Notes: generated by a model not told the origin, from the letters alone. A DNA stretch of 64,000 nucleotides from CAYPPG01 sp964412555 (GCA_964412555.1 CAYPPG010000038.1:8685-72684); one strand, 5' to 3'. Shown: positions 42,362-53,200, counted from the first letter of the stretch. Numbers and translations are program-made.

Positions 42362-43762
42362 TTGAATTTCGATACTAAAATCCTACACATCTTTCTATTA
42401 CTTTTTTTTGTGATTGCTTTATCATCCGCACAGGCTATAGCTGGATTGTCCGATCCATTTGACAAGAATGCAGTATACAACCGGACGGTATATGTGGGAG
42501 AAAAGGGAAATGACCAGACTGGATCGGGCAGCCAGGAATCTCCATATGCAACATTGCAGCGAGCGGCGCGTGACGCCCGTCCAGGAACAAAAATCGTACT
42601 TCTCGCAGGCTCACAAGCGACGGGTATGTCTCTGAATCGTCTGCATGGAGAACCCGATTCACCAATCTTGATCACCGGTTCTTCAGAAAGGAATCCTGCC
42701 GTGTTTACCGGCGGAAGGCAGGCAATGCAACTTTCGGAGCCGCGATATGTGATTTTGCAAGATTTCATCGTCGAAGGCGCATCCCGAAACGGGATCAACA
42801 TCGATGACGGCGGAACATTTGAGAGTCCGGCGGAACATGTGATTGTACGGAATGTTACGATTCGCGATATCGGCCCCGATGGAAATCGTGACGGTTTGAA
42901 ATTATCAGGGGTAGATCATTTTCGTGTCGAAGATTGCTTCATCACACGACCCGGAAATGGTGGATCGGCTATCGATATGGTGGGCTGCCATGACGGCGTG
43001 TTTGTCAATAACCATATCGTCGATTGCGGAAGCACAGGCATTCAAGCCAAAGGTGGAAGCGCGAGGATACTCATCTATTCGAACCGGTTCGAAAATGCCG
43101 GTGGACGCGCTGTCAATATGGGAGGTTCGACAGGGATGCAGTTTTTCAGGCCGATCGATGCTCCTTATGAAGCCTCTCATATCACCGTTTGGGCGAACGT
43201 GTTTATCCGGGGACAGACCCCGGTTGCCTTTGTCGGATGTGAATACGGACTTTTCGCTCACAATACGGTCTATCATCCTGAAAAATGGGTAGCAAGAATC
43301 CTTCAAGAGAACAATCATGAACGATTGGCGCAATCCTCGAACAATGTGTATGCCAACAACATCGTTGTCATCGATGATCAAGTAAATACTTTTGTCAATA
43401 TTGGCCCCAATACCAAACCGGAAACATTCATTTTTGCCAACAATTTATGGTATCACACCTCAAATTCAAATTTTCGAGGTCCAAATTTACCCGGCCGCCA
43501 ACTTGAGAGCATTGTACAAAAAAATCCGAATTTTAAGAACATAAACGGACTGGATTTTCACTTGCAGGGAGAAAGCCCCGCCATTGGAGCGGCTGGTGAT
43601 TTAGAGGAATTTATTGGGGAATTACCAATAAAGGGACCGAACGCCGGGGATTTCGATGGAAAACCATGGAATGAACCACCGGCAGTGGGCGCTTATGAAA
43701 AACCGGCTCAAACCAGTTTGAAGCAATGGAAAACCTACGAAAAATCTTTTACCGTTCAATAA
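42362..43762 (+). CDS. Secreted parallel beta-helix protein
   Basis: 466 residues beginning with TTG at 42362, which has AAAGGAAA eight bases upstream; no ATG fits. Signal peptide IFLLLFFVIALSSAQAIAG, then TVYVGEKGNDQTGSGSQESPYATLQRAARDARPGTKIVLLAG, the usual opening of secreted beta-helix lyases and hydrolases. Rungs such as IVRNVTIRDIGPDGNRDGLKLSG, NNHIVDCGSTGIQAKGG and NRFENAGGRAVNMGG follow. The end GDFDGKPWNEPPAVGAYE is also typical. Substrate unknown; it is followed 30 bases later by a polysaccharide deacetylase gene, so both may act on one polysaccharide. Confidence 0.87.
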   Translation: MNFDTKILHIFLLLFFVIALSSAQAIAGLSDPFDKNAVYNRTVYVGEKGNDQTGSGSQESPYATLQRAARDARPGTKIVLLAGSQATGMSLNRLHGEPDSPILITGSSERNPAVFTGGRQAMQLSEPRYVILQDFIVEGASRNGINIDDGGTFESPAEHVIVRNVTIRDIGPDGNRDGLKLSGVDHFRVEDCFITRPGNGGSAIDMVGCHDGVFVNNHIVDCGSTGIQAKGGSARILIYSNRFENAGGRAVNMGGSTGMQFFRPIDAPYEASHITVWANVFIRGQTPVAFVGCEYGLFAHNTVYHPEKWVARILQENNHERLAQSSNNVYANNIVVIDDQVNTFVNIGPNTKPETFIFANNLWYHTSNSNFRGPNLPGRQLESIVQKNPNFKNINGLDFHLQGESPAIGAAGDLEEFIGELPIKGPNAGDFDGKPWNEPPAVGAYEKPAQTSLKQWKTYEKSFTVQ

Positions 43763-43792
43763 TTCTCATCCATTGGAAAGGGAGTAACATCG

Positions 43793-45295
43793 ATGTTGAT
43801 TCACGATTGTCGTAAACTCTATTTTCTCTTTCTGCTATTGGTCTTTGTGATTATCAATATTTCCCTTCATGCAAAGGAATCGACAATGATTTATGTTTCT
43901 TTTTGGTTTGACACAGAAGATTACATTTTACCGCAGTCGGATGATGCCGCAAAACGCATTGCGGATATTTTCAGCGAACGAAAGGTACAAGCGACGTTTA
44001 AAATTGTCGGCGAAAAAGCCAGTATCTTGGATGAAAGAGACCGAAATGATGTGATCGTGGCACTATCCAAACATGATATTGGGTATCACACGACCCATCA
44101 CAGCATTCATCCCACTCCATCCGAATACTGCCGTGATTTGAGTTGGGATGAGGGGGTGTATGAATTTACAACCCGTGAAGAAATTGGCCTGGAATGGTTG
44201 GAAGAAGTGTTCGGAGAATCTGCTTCATGCTACGGTCAGCCCGGAGGTTCGTGGACACCGCAGAGTTACGCCGCTTTGCGCGAATGGAATATTCCTCTCT
44301 ATCTCGATGCCACCTCACACGTCAATCTTAACAACCGGCCGTTTTGGTATTGTGGCATCTTGAACGTTCTCGAATTGGGAGAATGCTTGTTATGGGTAAA
44401 TGGTTGGACGGATGATTCTATACGGGAATTTTGCAGGAAATTTGATCAAGCGCATGAAAAACTAACGAAAGAAGGGGGAGGAGTCATCAGCGTTTTTTAT
44501 CATCCTTGTGAGTTTGTTCACGAAACATTCTGGGATGGTGTCAATTTTGCGAAAGGAGCAAACCCACCGCGTACGGAGTGGAAACTTCCGCCTGTGAAAT
44601 CGAAAGAAGAACAAGAACAGGCTTACCATGTTCTCGAAGAAATTCTGGATTACACGATCAAACAGCCCAATGTCCGTCTCGTGACTGCTCGTCAAATTTC
44701 CTCCCTTTATCCCGATTCCGCTTATACCGAACCACTCGGGCAAAACGACTTGAAACACATCGCTGAAAGTTGGAAAGAATCCATTTCTTTTGCCGATTTA
44801 GGGGATCGAACCGTTTCCGCAGCCGAAGCATTGTTTGCCTTCGCGTCGCTCGTCATCACGAGTGATTATGAAACGCCTCCCGAAGATTTTGATATCACTT
44901 TTTCGTATGGGCCTGCAACCCGGGCAGAACGGTTTATCACAGAAGGTGTCTTCTCGTGGGAGGATATCCTAGAAACTTCGGAAGAATATATTAAAACGAT
45001 CACCGCCACCGAGAAAATGCCCACTGTTATCTGGGTAGGGGGTCAACCGGTGCGGCCGGAAGATTTCGCAGCTACTTTAGCGCACATTGTCCCTCAAATC
45101 CTTGATGAAACCATCTACGATCAGCCCATTCCTTTTGTTCAAGGAAAACTGGAAGCGGAAAAATACGTTGCGGATGATGATATGGACGGGCTATGGGGAT
45201 GGGAAATTTTTCCGGAAGGATTTCATGCGCCAAAAATGATGGAAATCGCGAAGTTGCAGGCGTGGACAATCAAACCGGCGAAGTTCAGGAAATAA
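43793..45295 (+). CDS. Secreted polysaccharide deacetylase-like protein with extra C-terminal domain
   Basis: 500 residues with a signal peptide (FLFLLLVFVIINISLHA). A NodB-type deacetylase domain spans about 30-310: the metal-site Asp-Thr-Glu in FWFDTEDYI, His residues in HDIGYHTTHHSIHP (about 101-114), GQPGGSW and VFYHPCEF. These enzymes remove N- or O-acetyl groups from glycans. The remaining 190 residues (AAEALFAFASLVI, YIKTITATEKMPTVIWVGGQPVRPEDFAATLAHIV) resemble the repeat that binds pseudomurein in other proteins, but I cannot confirm this. GGAAAGGGAG precedes the start. Probably an operon with the beta-helix gene. Confidence 0.85.
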   Translation: MLIHDCRKLYFLFLLLVFVIINISLHAKESTMIYVSFWFDTEDYILPQSDDAAKRIADIFSERKVQATFKIVGEKASILDERDRNDVIVALSKHDIGYHTTHHSIHPTPSEYCRDLSWDEGVYEFTTREEIGLEWLEEVFGESASCYGQPGGSWTPQSYAALREWNIPLYLDATSHVNLNNRPFWYCGILNVLELGECLLWVNGWTDDSIREFCRKFDQAHEKLTKEGGGVISVFYHPCEFVHETFWDGVNFAKGANPPRTEWKLPPVKSKEEQEQAYHVLEEILDYTIKQPNVRLVTARQISSLYPDSAYTEPLGQNDLKHIAESWKESISFADLGDRTVSAAEALFAFASLVITSDYETPPEDFDITFSYGPATRAERFITEGVFSWEDILETSEEYIKTITATEKMPTVIWVGGQPVRPEDFAATLAHIVPQILDETIYDQPIPFVQGKLEAEKYVADDDMDGLWGWEIFPEGFHAPKMMEIAKLQAWTIKPAKFRK

Positions 45296-45310
45296 ATCTC
45301 CCAATACACT

Positions 45311-45829
45311 TTACACGGATTCCTCATCCAACCGAATGATTTTATGATTAATCGTTTCGCCTAATTCCAGAATCCCGAATGTCCCGCAACCGTCTACATT
45401 CATTGAGGGGCTGCCCGGATTAAAAACAAATTTATCCTCGATTCGTGTAAAAAGAGGAATGTGGGAATGCCCGAAAAGAACAATATCCACATCGGGAATT
45501 GCTTTCACAACCCGTTTTTCTAAATTCTTGCCCGGCCCCCAACCGTGTATCAATCCGATATTGAAACCTTGAATTTCGATTGTCTTTTTCTCCGGTAAAA
45601 GCGATTTTACCTCCGGAGTGTCCATGTTTCCGCTCACGGCCAGAACAGGAGCGATTTTTTGAAGTTCCTTGTGCGTTTGCAAGTCGCAAAAATCACCGAG
45701 ATGGATAATTACATCGACTTTTTCAAATTCAGCCAGCAATTTCAACGGTAACGGTCCGGCATCGGGACAATGAGTGTCAGACACCACCCCGATAATTGTG
45801 GTTTCCTTTTCTTGTGTCATAGTATCCAT
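45311..45829 (-). CDS. YfcE/MJ0936-type metallophosphoesterase
   Basis: 172 residues from the ATG at 45829. The two-metal site motifs are GVVSDTHCPD, IIHLGDFCD, VSGNMD, GLIHGWG and FGHSHIPL, in standard order. Relatives are small cytosolic phosphodiesterases active on model substrates, with unclear natural function. It is convergent with the deacetylase gene, 15 bases away. An upstream in-frame codon at 45850 would add seven residues. Confidence 0.93.
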   Translation of the reverse strand: MDTMTQEKETTIIGVVSDTHCPDAGPLPLKLLAEFEKVDVIIHLGDFCDLQTHKELQKIAPVLAVSGNMDTPEVKSLLPEKKTIEIQGFNIGLIHGWGPGKNLEKRVVKAIPDVDIVLFGHSHIPLFTRIEDKFVFNPGSPSMNVDGCGTFGILELGETINHKIIRLDEESV

Positions 45830-46214
45830 CAACTTTTTCCCAAGAATCAACCGGGGAACAAGAACAATTTGCCTGCGTGCTCTTCAATCCCGATATAAAT
45901 GATTCCCTACAGTTTACCCCTTCTCAAAGTATGGCAAAAGGCATGTTTCTTTTTGCATCCAGCTTCCCTATTTCCGTGAATCATGACAAATTGGTTGGAA
46001 TTTGCTATATTGCACGGTATGTGGATTGAATTTTGCCCAAGCGGATTTCAAAATGCCGTGAATAACCGAATGGTTCCAGGGCTTCTCATATCCAATTATA
46101 ATTATCACAATACATTCCAATTGATTTTTGGGTATTGCATAAAAGCACGGGTGATCGACAACCGATTCTTTGGGTTGTGCACAGTAGGCCAATTCTTCTA
46201 AAAAGGGTATTTTT
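45830..46214. other. Intergenic region, nothing recognised
   Basis: About 385 bases between divergent genes. Two overlapping short frames on opposite strands lack ribosome-binding sites and motifs. No repeat-family copy and no strong promoter hexamers were found. Confidence 0.5.
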
Positions 46215-49097
46215 ATGAATAAGTACCGACACATTCAGATTTCCAAGAATCTCGTTTTGATGTTTTCTTCGCTTTTTTTGGTTCTTGTTGCCTTTTCTTT
46301 TTCCGGAACGGCGCAGGAGGAAAATCCGGAACCAGCGATTATCCCCTTTGATTTATTTGAAGATAATCAATATCAAATCAATGCTCCGGATATGTTTCTT
46401 TTCGCACAAGAATGGGGAAAACAACTCAGCGAGCAATCTCCTTCTATTGATTTTGATGGAAATCAGCAGGTCAATAAAATCGATCTCCTCCTTTTTCTTT
46501 CGAATTTTCATTCACTGGTCTCCACTCCGACTCCGTTGAACACGCCGACGCCTATCGGAGTCACAGAAACCCCGACGCCGCTTCAAACATCTACACCCAC
46601 TTTGACCCCCTCTCCGACTATTCAACCGGCAACACCAACACCTGTTGCGACGGATACTCCATTACCGGAAGAAACTCCAACTCCGGCAGCAACATCGACT
46701 CCGGAAATAACAGATACTCCAACGCCTGAAGAAACTCCAACCACCGGCGCTACCGCGACTCCAGCGGATACGGAAACACCGCTGCCGGAAGAAACTCCGA
46801 CAATCTCAAGCACATCGACTCCGACGGATACCCCATTGCCGGAACCGACGGATACACCGACACCGATCGTCATAGAACCGACATCCACGCCGGTTCCAGA
46901 TGAAACCGATACACCTTTGCCGTCTCCAACGGAAACCGAGACACCTCTCCCGGAAGAAACACCGACGACAGCCCCCACGGATTCACCGACTCCACAGCCG
47001 ACACCGGAAGGAACCGTGACGGCAACTCCTACACCGGGATTTGATGAGTTTTTTGTGAATTTCGACTCACTCGATGCACTGCCGGGAGGTGGATTGGATA
47101 CGCTGGATGCTGAAAATGAAGACGAGTTGATCAATCAGGGAAGAATGCCCTTTAACAATTTCGCGATTCCGTGGTTCATCTTCAATGCTAACGAGGATAA
47201 TCCATCCGGCTTCGGTGTGGCCTTGAGCCAACCCAAAAGTGCCGCTTTGAACACCGATTTCGGGAGATATTCCAATCTTCAAACATCGATCTTAGAAATC
47301 GAACAAGAATTCAATACAGTCGTTGCAAAAACACCAAAATTAGAGTTCGACGTCGCTTTCGACATCGAAACACCATTCGGGACGATAAACGATTTCCTCA
47401 TTGTAGAGGTGTTACGAGCCGGGCAAACGGATTACGAACTTGTGGATATCAATGATGATGGAGAAATCGTATCGGATCGGGAAGCCCTTGGCGAGACACT
47501 TACCGATGGGACTTTTGATGGCTTATTCGGTACATCCAATTCGGCGGACCAACAAGGCGAACCGTTGGGTACGGAAGATTTCATCCATCTGGAAGTCAAT
47601 TTGCCGAGAAGTGAAGCCCTTCGAATCGCGTTCCGATTTGAAAGTGATGTTTCATCAACCGGTGAAGGGGTATATCTCGACAATATCCGTGTTTTCGATG
47701 ATGTGGGAGACATTCCGAATGCCCCGCAGATTCGAACAATCCAGGGATTGAACAACCAAAGTTTGTATGTGGATACAAGAAATCCTATTTTGATTCAGGG
47801 CAATTTCCTAACTCCCGCCGAATCGGTTACCTTCTCGTCCAGAGATGGATCGGCCGATCTGCCATTTACGACATCGGACAACGGGATAACCGTCACATTA
47901 CCCCGTTTGACTGAGCCAAACCAATCGGAATCAGCAGCGATCCAAATCAATCGAACGGATGGCGTTTCATCACCGCCCTTTACGGTTGCAATGGAAGCAG
48001 CGCCTACACCCCTTATAGAAGCAGTCGATCCGGCTCCCTTCTTCCTGGAAGCTTCGAATGCAACGTTGAATATAATGGGCAGCCATTTTCGTTCAGCGCT
48101 CAACGAAGAAGATACAATCGGTGGAAGCATCGTGATTCTGCAACAAACGTCAGAAGATCAACAAGAAATCACCGAACAGGTATATCTCGACTCCGCTTTC
48201 GTTCTTCGCAGCCAAAGCGAATTGATCTTCAACGCGACGAGAATTTCCGAATTCAATGAAGGATTCGTGAATGTCATAGTTCGGAATCAGTATTCGGGCA
48301 ATGAAAGCGAACCGTTCCAGCTCTTCCTCCAACCGGGAACAGGGGAACTTGACATTGACGCTTTTGAAATTCAAATGGGGTCCGGTTTCAATGCACAATT
48401 CTTCGATCCTGAAACCGATATTCTTCCACTTCAAACCGACCAAGCCTTTATTTTATGGTGGGATGGCAGCGGATTTGAACAATCGTTACTCAATGTCGAT
48501 ATTGCCGGTACACCTGTTCTCGTCAACGGAGAACCGATTGAATCAATCGAAGAAGGGAAAATCGGATTTATCTTTGCTGAATTCAGTGTCGGACTGGCGT
48601 TTGCTCCGAATGTCATTCCTGTGACGGGTGAAATCACCGCTTCGATCCGAATGGGGAATGGAGCGCCTACATCAAATACGTTCCCCATGAAAGACCCGCT
48701 TCCCCCCATTTTGTATCAACGGGAAGATGATTGGAGTTCAATGACACTTTCCGCTTCACAAGATTACTTTAGTACGGACATTTATGTGTACGGAGATAAT
48801 TTCCGAGGACAAACCAATGAAAACTTGACGAATGCCGAACCGGTTTCCGAGTTGTATCTGATCCCCGTCGATGGAGGAGATCCGATCCAACTGCCGCCCA
48901 TAACAGAACGTTTCAATGTCAACATTCAACCGGAAATCGCGGACGATTTTGCCACTGAAGACATTCTCAATCCGTATATTCCAGCTGACACCGTGACTGT
49001 TCCGGAAGGAGAGACAAAAGAATTTCGGCTTCGAGTCGTCAATCCGGATTCAGGGCTGTTCGCCGATAGTGAAGCTACTGTTACGTTTGAACCGTAA
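46215..49097 (+). CDS. Large secreted dockerin-like protein with Thr/Pro linker
   Basis: 960 residues. Signal peptide (FSSLFLVLVAFSFSGTAQ), then a dockerin-like pair of helices (INAPDMFLFAQEWGKQ and DFDGNQQVNKIDLLLFLSNFH, about 54-100), the second with a Ca-loop-like DFDGNQQVNKID. A linker of about 170 residues (105-275) is built from TPTP and PLPEETPT repeats. A domain at about 278-505 follows (FDSLDALPGGGLDTL to VYLDNIRVFDD, as in F5/8-like or MAM-like folds), then three to four IPT/TIG-like Ig domains to the end. Such a protein may be displayed on the cell surface. The partner cohesin was not found in this window. AAAGGG precedes the ATG. Confidence 0.85.
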   Translation: MNKYRHIQISKNLVLMFSSLFLVLVAFSFSGTAQEENPEPAIIPFDLFEDNQYQINAPDMFLFAQEWGKQLSEQSPSIDFDGNQQVNKIDLLLFLSNFHSLVSTPTPLNTPTPIGVTETPTPLQTSTPTLTPSPTIQPATPTPVATDTPLPEETPTPAATSTPEITDTPTPEETPTTGATATPADTETPLPEETPTISSTSTPTDTPLPEPTDTPTPIVIEPTSTPVPDETDTPLPSPTETETPLPEETPTTAPTDSPTPQPTPEGTVTATPTPGFDEFFVNFDSLDALPGGGLDTLDAENEDELINQGRMPFNNFAIPWFIFNANEDNPSGFGVALSQPKSAALNTDFGRYSNLQTSILEIEQEFNTVVAKTPKLEFDVAFDIETPFGTINDFLIVEVLRAGQTDYELVDINDDGEIVSDREALGETLTDGTFDGLFGTSNSADQQGEPLGTEDFIHLEVNLPRSEALRIAFRFESDVSSTGEGVYLDNIRVFDDVGDIPNAPQIRTIQGLNNQSLYVDTRNPILIQGNFLTPAESVTFSSRDGSADLPFTTSDNGITVTLPRLTEPNQSESAAIQINRTDGVSSPPFTVAMEAAPTPLIEAVDPAPFFLEASNATLNIMGSHFRSALNEEDTIGGSIVILQQTSEDQQEITEQVYLDSAFVLRSQSELIFNATRISEFNEGFVNVIVRNQYSGNESEPFQLFLQPGTGELDIDAFEIQMGSGFNAQFFDPETDILPLQTDQAFILWWDGSGFEQSLLNVDIAGTPVLVNGEPIESIEEGKIGFIFAEFSVGLAFAPNVIPVTGEITASIRMGNGAPTSNTFPMKDPLPPILYQREDDWSSMTLSASQDYFSTDIYVYGDNFRGQTNENLTNAEPVSELYLIPVDGGDPIQLPPITERFNVNIQPEIADDFATEDILNPYIPADTVTVPEGETKEFRLRVVNPDSGLFADSEATVTFEP

Positions 49098-49108
49098 ATC
49101 AAGAAAAA

Positions 49109-49145
49109 ACCGGTAGGAGATATGCAATATTTCCTACCGGTTTCC
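49109..49145. terminator. Bidirectional-type terminator hairpin
   Basis: AACCGGTAGGA / TCCTACCGGTT, 11 bp with a 12-base loop. On the plus strand only a short T run follows; on the minus strand six T follow, but no minus-strand gene needs it. It lies 12 bases after the stop of the dockerin-like protein gene. Confidence 0.7.
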
Positions 49146-49255
49146 CCTTCTACTTTTACAAATTGATACTTCCAACGTTTTTCTAACCATTCCTTTTTCA
49201 TTGAATTGGCTCTATATTGAATAAAGAAATCAATAAACGTGAGGTGGCCGAAATC

Positions 49256-49798
49256 GTGAAAAACAAGAATTCAGCTTTCACTCTGATTGAATTACTGATC
49301 GTAGTAGCCATTATCGGAATTTTGGCGGCAATTGCCGTTCCCAATTTTTTGAACGCTCAACTCCGTGCAAAGATTGGCAGGGTTCAATCGGAATTCAAAA
49401 CATGCAGCACAGCCTTCGAAATGTATCGCATGGATGGTAACGGGAGGCTACCCGATGCCTGGACGATCGGTGGCTGGTATGTGGCTTGGAAATGCTTCAC
49501 GACGCCAGTGGCCTATCTCCCGAGTGTCCCCATCGATATATTCCAGCCCAAACAACCGGAAAATTATGTGAACGGGCATAATTTTTATGAATTTGCAGAA
49601 GCATACAGAACCACGGAAGGAACGGGAAAGGATTACGCCCTTGCCAGTCTCGGCGCTGATTTTGACGATGATACAACATCTTTGGGCAGCTATCCAAATT
49701 CTCCTAAATGGGTATCCTATGCGATGTCAAACGGGCTTGTGAGTGACGGTGATATCTTGTTTGAAACGCATGCGGGATTGAATCCGGTTCGTTGGTAA
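49256..49798 (+). CDS. Type IV pilin-like/pseudopilin protein
   Basis: 180 residues starting with GTG at 49256, eight bases after GAGGTGG; an upstream TTG at 49217 has no such site. Leader MKNKNSA (Ala instead of Gly before the cut), then FTLIELLIVVAIIGILAAIAVPNFLNAQ with Glu5. The globular part contains YALASLGADFDDD and SNGLVSDGDILFETHAG, matching the C-terminal pattern of the two other copies but without RTGP. Single gene; probably cut by the prepilin peptidase at 10458-11276. Confidence 0.9.
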   Translation: MKNKNSAFTLIELLIVVAIIGILAAIAVPNFLNAQLRAKIGRVQSEFKTCSTAFEMYRMDGNGRLPDAWTIGGWYVAWKCFTTPVAYLPSVPIDIFQPKQPENYVNGHNFYEFAEAYRTTEGTGKDYALASLGADFDDDTTSLGSYPNSPKWVSYAMSNGLVSDGDILFETHAGLNPVRW

Positions 49799-50258
49799 TA
49801 AAACGATAAAAGTTATTTTTTGATTAATCGAATCCCCTTATCTTCAATTCGTGTATTGTTTTATGTTTAATGATTACTAAACCCAACACAAGTAAGTCGA
49901 CATTGATTTTCTATTCGTGGGTGGAGCAGGCATCCTCGCCTGCACCAACGGGCAAGCGAGAGGCTTGCTTTACCTGATAAGAGTTCATTCCGTGTCGAGA
50001 AGATTATGGTTGTTATTAATAATTGTGGTGGCCAATAAAGTTGACCTACTTTATAAAATTTATAATGTATTTACTTTAGCGGTATAAAAAATTAAACTTA
50101 GAAATCTGTTTCGCATGATTTTTGCCACTTGAGTAATTTCATGTGGCAAGTATCTTTTACTAGAAAGTAATACCGTTTCTCCCTCCTCAATACATTAATC
50201 TTCTATAGGAGAGACTGATAAACTCGCTAGTCGAAATCATCAACTTGGAGGTTCTTTA
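49799..50258. other. Intergenic region before nifJ
   Basis: Holds a hairpin-repeat copy (49920-49975). TTGACC (50041) and TATAAT (50061) are present but only 14 bases apart, so this is a weak promoter call. GGAGG stands seven bases before the nifJ ATG. Confidence 0.4.
49920..49975. repeat. Double hairpin repeat (family copy 10)
   Basis: GCAGGC-ATCCTC-GCCTGC (49926-49943) and GCAAGC-GAGAG-GCTTGC (49952-49968), ending in TTTACC. It is the two-hairpin layout of 20-75 with the stem types in swapped order and orientation. Confidence 0.75.
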
Positions 50259-53200
50259 ATGAATCGGCGAATGATTACCATCGATGGCAATCAGGCGGCG
50301 GCCTATGTAGCACACAAGACCAACGAAGTCTGTGCCATCTATCCAATCACTCCATCCTCGAATATGGGGGAATGGGCAGATCAATGGTCCGCTGAAGGAA
50401 AAGCAAACATTTGGGGAACGATCCCCGACGTTGTCGAAATGCAAAGTGAAGGAGGAGCGTCCGGCGCAGTACACGGCGCACTGCAAACAGGGGCATTGAC
50501 GACAACGTTCACAGCCTCACAGGGGCTGCTTCTCATGATTCCGAATATGTTCAAGATCGCGGGAGAATTGACATCGACAGTTTTTCACGTCTCCGCGCGA
50601 TCGGTCGCCACACATGCCCTTTCTATTTTCGGCGATCATAGTGACGTGATGGCCGCCCGGACAACCGGTTTCGGTTTCATTGCGTCCGCTTCGATTCAGG
50701 AAGTCATGGATATGGCTCTCATCGCTCAGGCAGCTTCTCTGAAAGCGCGCGTTCCGTTTGTTCATTTCTTTGACGGCTTTCGCTCTTCTCATGAAGTGCA
50801 AAAAGTGGAAGAACTGACGGAAGAGGACATGCGCGCCATGATCGACGACGATCTCGTTCGGGCACATCGAGACCGAGCCATGTCTCCCGACCGTCCCGTT
50901 TTGCGTGGAACTGCGCAGAACCCGGATGTCTTTTTCCAATGCAGGGAAACGATCAATCCGTTTTACCAAAAATGTCCGGCAATCGTACAGGAGACAATGG
51001 ACAGATTCGCTCAAGTAGTTGGCAGACATTATCATCTATTCGATTATGTTGGCGCACCGGATGCGGAACGTGTCATTGTCTTGATGGGTTCAGCGGCCGA
51101 TACGGCTCATGAAACTGTCGAATATATGACCAATCAGGGTGAAAAAGTCGGTGTGATCAAAGTCCGTGTCTACCGTCCCTTCTCGGTTGATCATTTTATC
51201 AAAGCATTGCCAACAACCGTGAAGAAAATCTCCGTCTTGGACCGTACAAAAGAACCTGGCTCTACTGGAGAACCACTTTATCTCGACGTCGTCAACGCGG
51301 TTTATGAAAGTATGGCGAATGGCACGGCGCCATTTAAAGAAGTTCCATGCATCGTTGGCGGCCGATACGGACTTTCTTCGAAAGAGTTTACTCCGGCTAT
51401 GATCAAGGGTGTCTTTGACGACTTGCAAAAAGAGACCCCCAAAAATCACTACACCGTCGGAATCGTCGAAGATGTTACCCATTCAAGCCTTGATTACGAT
51501 CCCAATTTCATTACAGAAGGGGAAGAAGTGGTTCGCGCGATGTTCTACGGTCTCGGAGCCGATGGAACCGTCGGAGCCAATAAAAATTCTATTAAGATTA
51601 TTGGTGAAGAAACCCCGAATTATGCACAAGGCTATTTCGTATATGACTCCCGAAAAGCCGGATCGGTTACCGTTTCTCACTTGCGGTTTGGCCCCAATCC
51701 GATCCGTTCCACCTACTTGTTGAACTCAGCCAATTTCATCGGTTGTCACCAATTTGTCTTTCTCGAAAAATACGACATGTTGAAAAACGCCATACCGGGC
51801 GCGACATTCTTGCTCAACAGCCCGTATGGGCCGGATGAAGTATGGGATAAAATCCCACGAAAAGTGCAACAGGATATCATCGAGAAGAAAATCAAATTCT
51901 ATGTTGTCGATGCTTATAAAGTTGCTAAAGATACCGGCATGGGCGCTCGTATCAACACGATCATGCAGACTTGCTTTTTCGCAATCGCTAACGTGATTCC
52001 CAAAGATGAAGCCATTGCGAAAATCAAAGAGGCCATTAAGAAAACATACGGTTCCAAAGGCGATGAAATCGTCAACATGAATTACAATGCAGTCGATAAG
52101 GCACTCGACGGTCTCTATGAAGTTCAATATCCTCAACAAGCCACAAGTTCAATTGACGTACCTCCACCGGTATCACCCAAAGCACCTGAATTTGTACGGG
52201 ATGTTCTCGGCCAGTTGATTGCCAATGAAGGCGATTCTGTCCCGGTCAGCAAATTCCCGGTTGACGGAACGTTCCCAACCGGAACCACACAATGGGAAAA
52301 ACGGAATATTGCTATGGAAATCCCTGTATGGGATCCGGATGTGTGTATTCAATGCGCAAAATGTGCAATGGTCTGCCCTCATGCAACCATCCGCATGAAT
52401 TTCTATGATCCGAAATATTTAGACAATGCGCCTCCTACTTTTAAATCAGCAGATGCTCGCGGCAAAGAATATGAAGGGTTGAAATATACCATCCAGGTTG
52501 CACCGGAAGATTGCACGGGATGTGGTCTTTGTGTTCAGGTATGTCCGGCGAAAAATAAAAAAGAACCTAAGTTCAAAGCGATCAATATGGAGCCGCAAAT
52601 ACCGCTTCGTGAACAGGAACGCGAAAACTTTGAGTTCTTCCTTAATTTGCCGGAAATGGATCGCACGCAAATCAAAATCGATACCGTCAAAGGTTCGCAG
52701 TTGCTAACCCCACTGTTCGAATTCTCCGGCGCTTGTGCAGGTTGCGGTGAAACTCCCTATGTGATGCTCCTCACCCAATTGTTCGGTGACCGGGCGCTCA
52801 TCGGTAATGCCACTGGTTGTTCTTCGATTTATGGCGGTAACTTACCGACCACGCCGTATACGACGAATCGTGACGGACGTGGCCCGACGTGGTCGAATTC
52901 CTTGTTTGAAGACAATGCTGAATTTGCGATGGGTTTCCGTCTCACAATTGACAAGTTAAACCAATACGGTAAGGAATTACTTCAAAAACTGGCTGGACAA
53001 ATCGGTGACGTTCTCGTTGACCAGATCGTCAATGCCCAGCAAAAAAATGAAGCCGATATCAAGGAACAACGTGATCGAGTCGAAATTCTTAAATCAAAAT
53101 TGAAGGAAATCGATTCCCCCGAAGCCAAGAATCTGCTCAATATCGCCGATTACCTGGTCAAGAAAAGCGTTTGGGCACTCGGTGGTGACGGTTGGGCTTA

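Noticed and set aside
46622..47134. Long minus-strand frame rich in Ser, Gly and Val
   Set aside because: It is the antisense reading of the Thr/Pro-rich linker of the dockerin-like protein; its repetitive composition is forced by the opposite strand.
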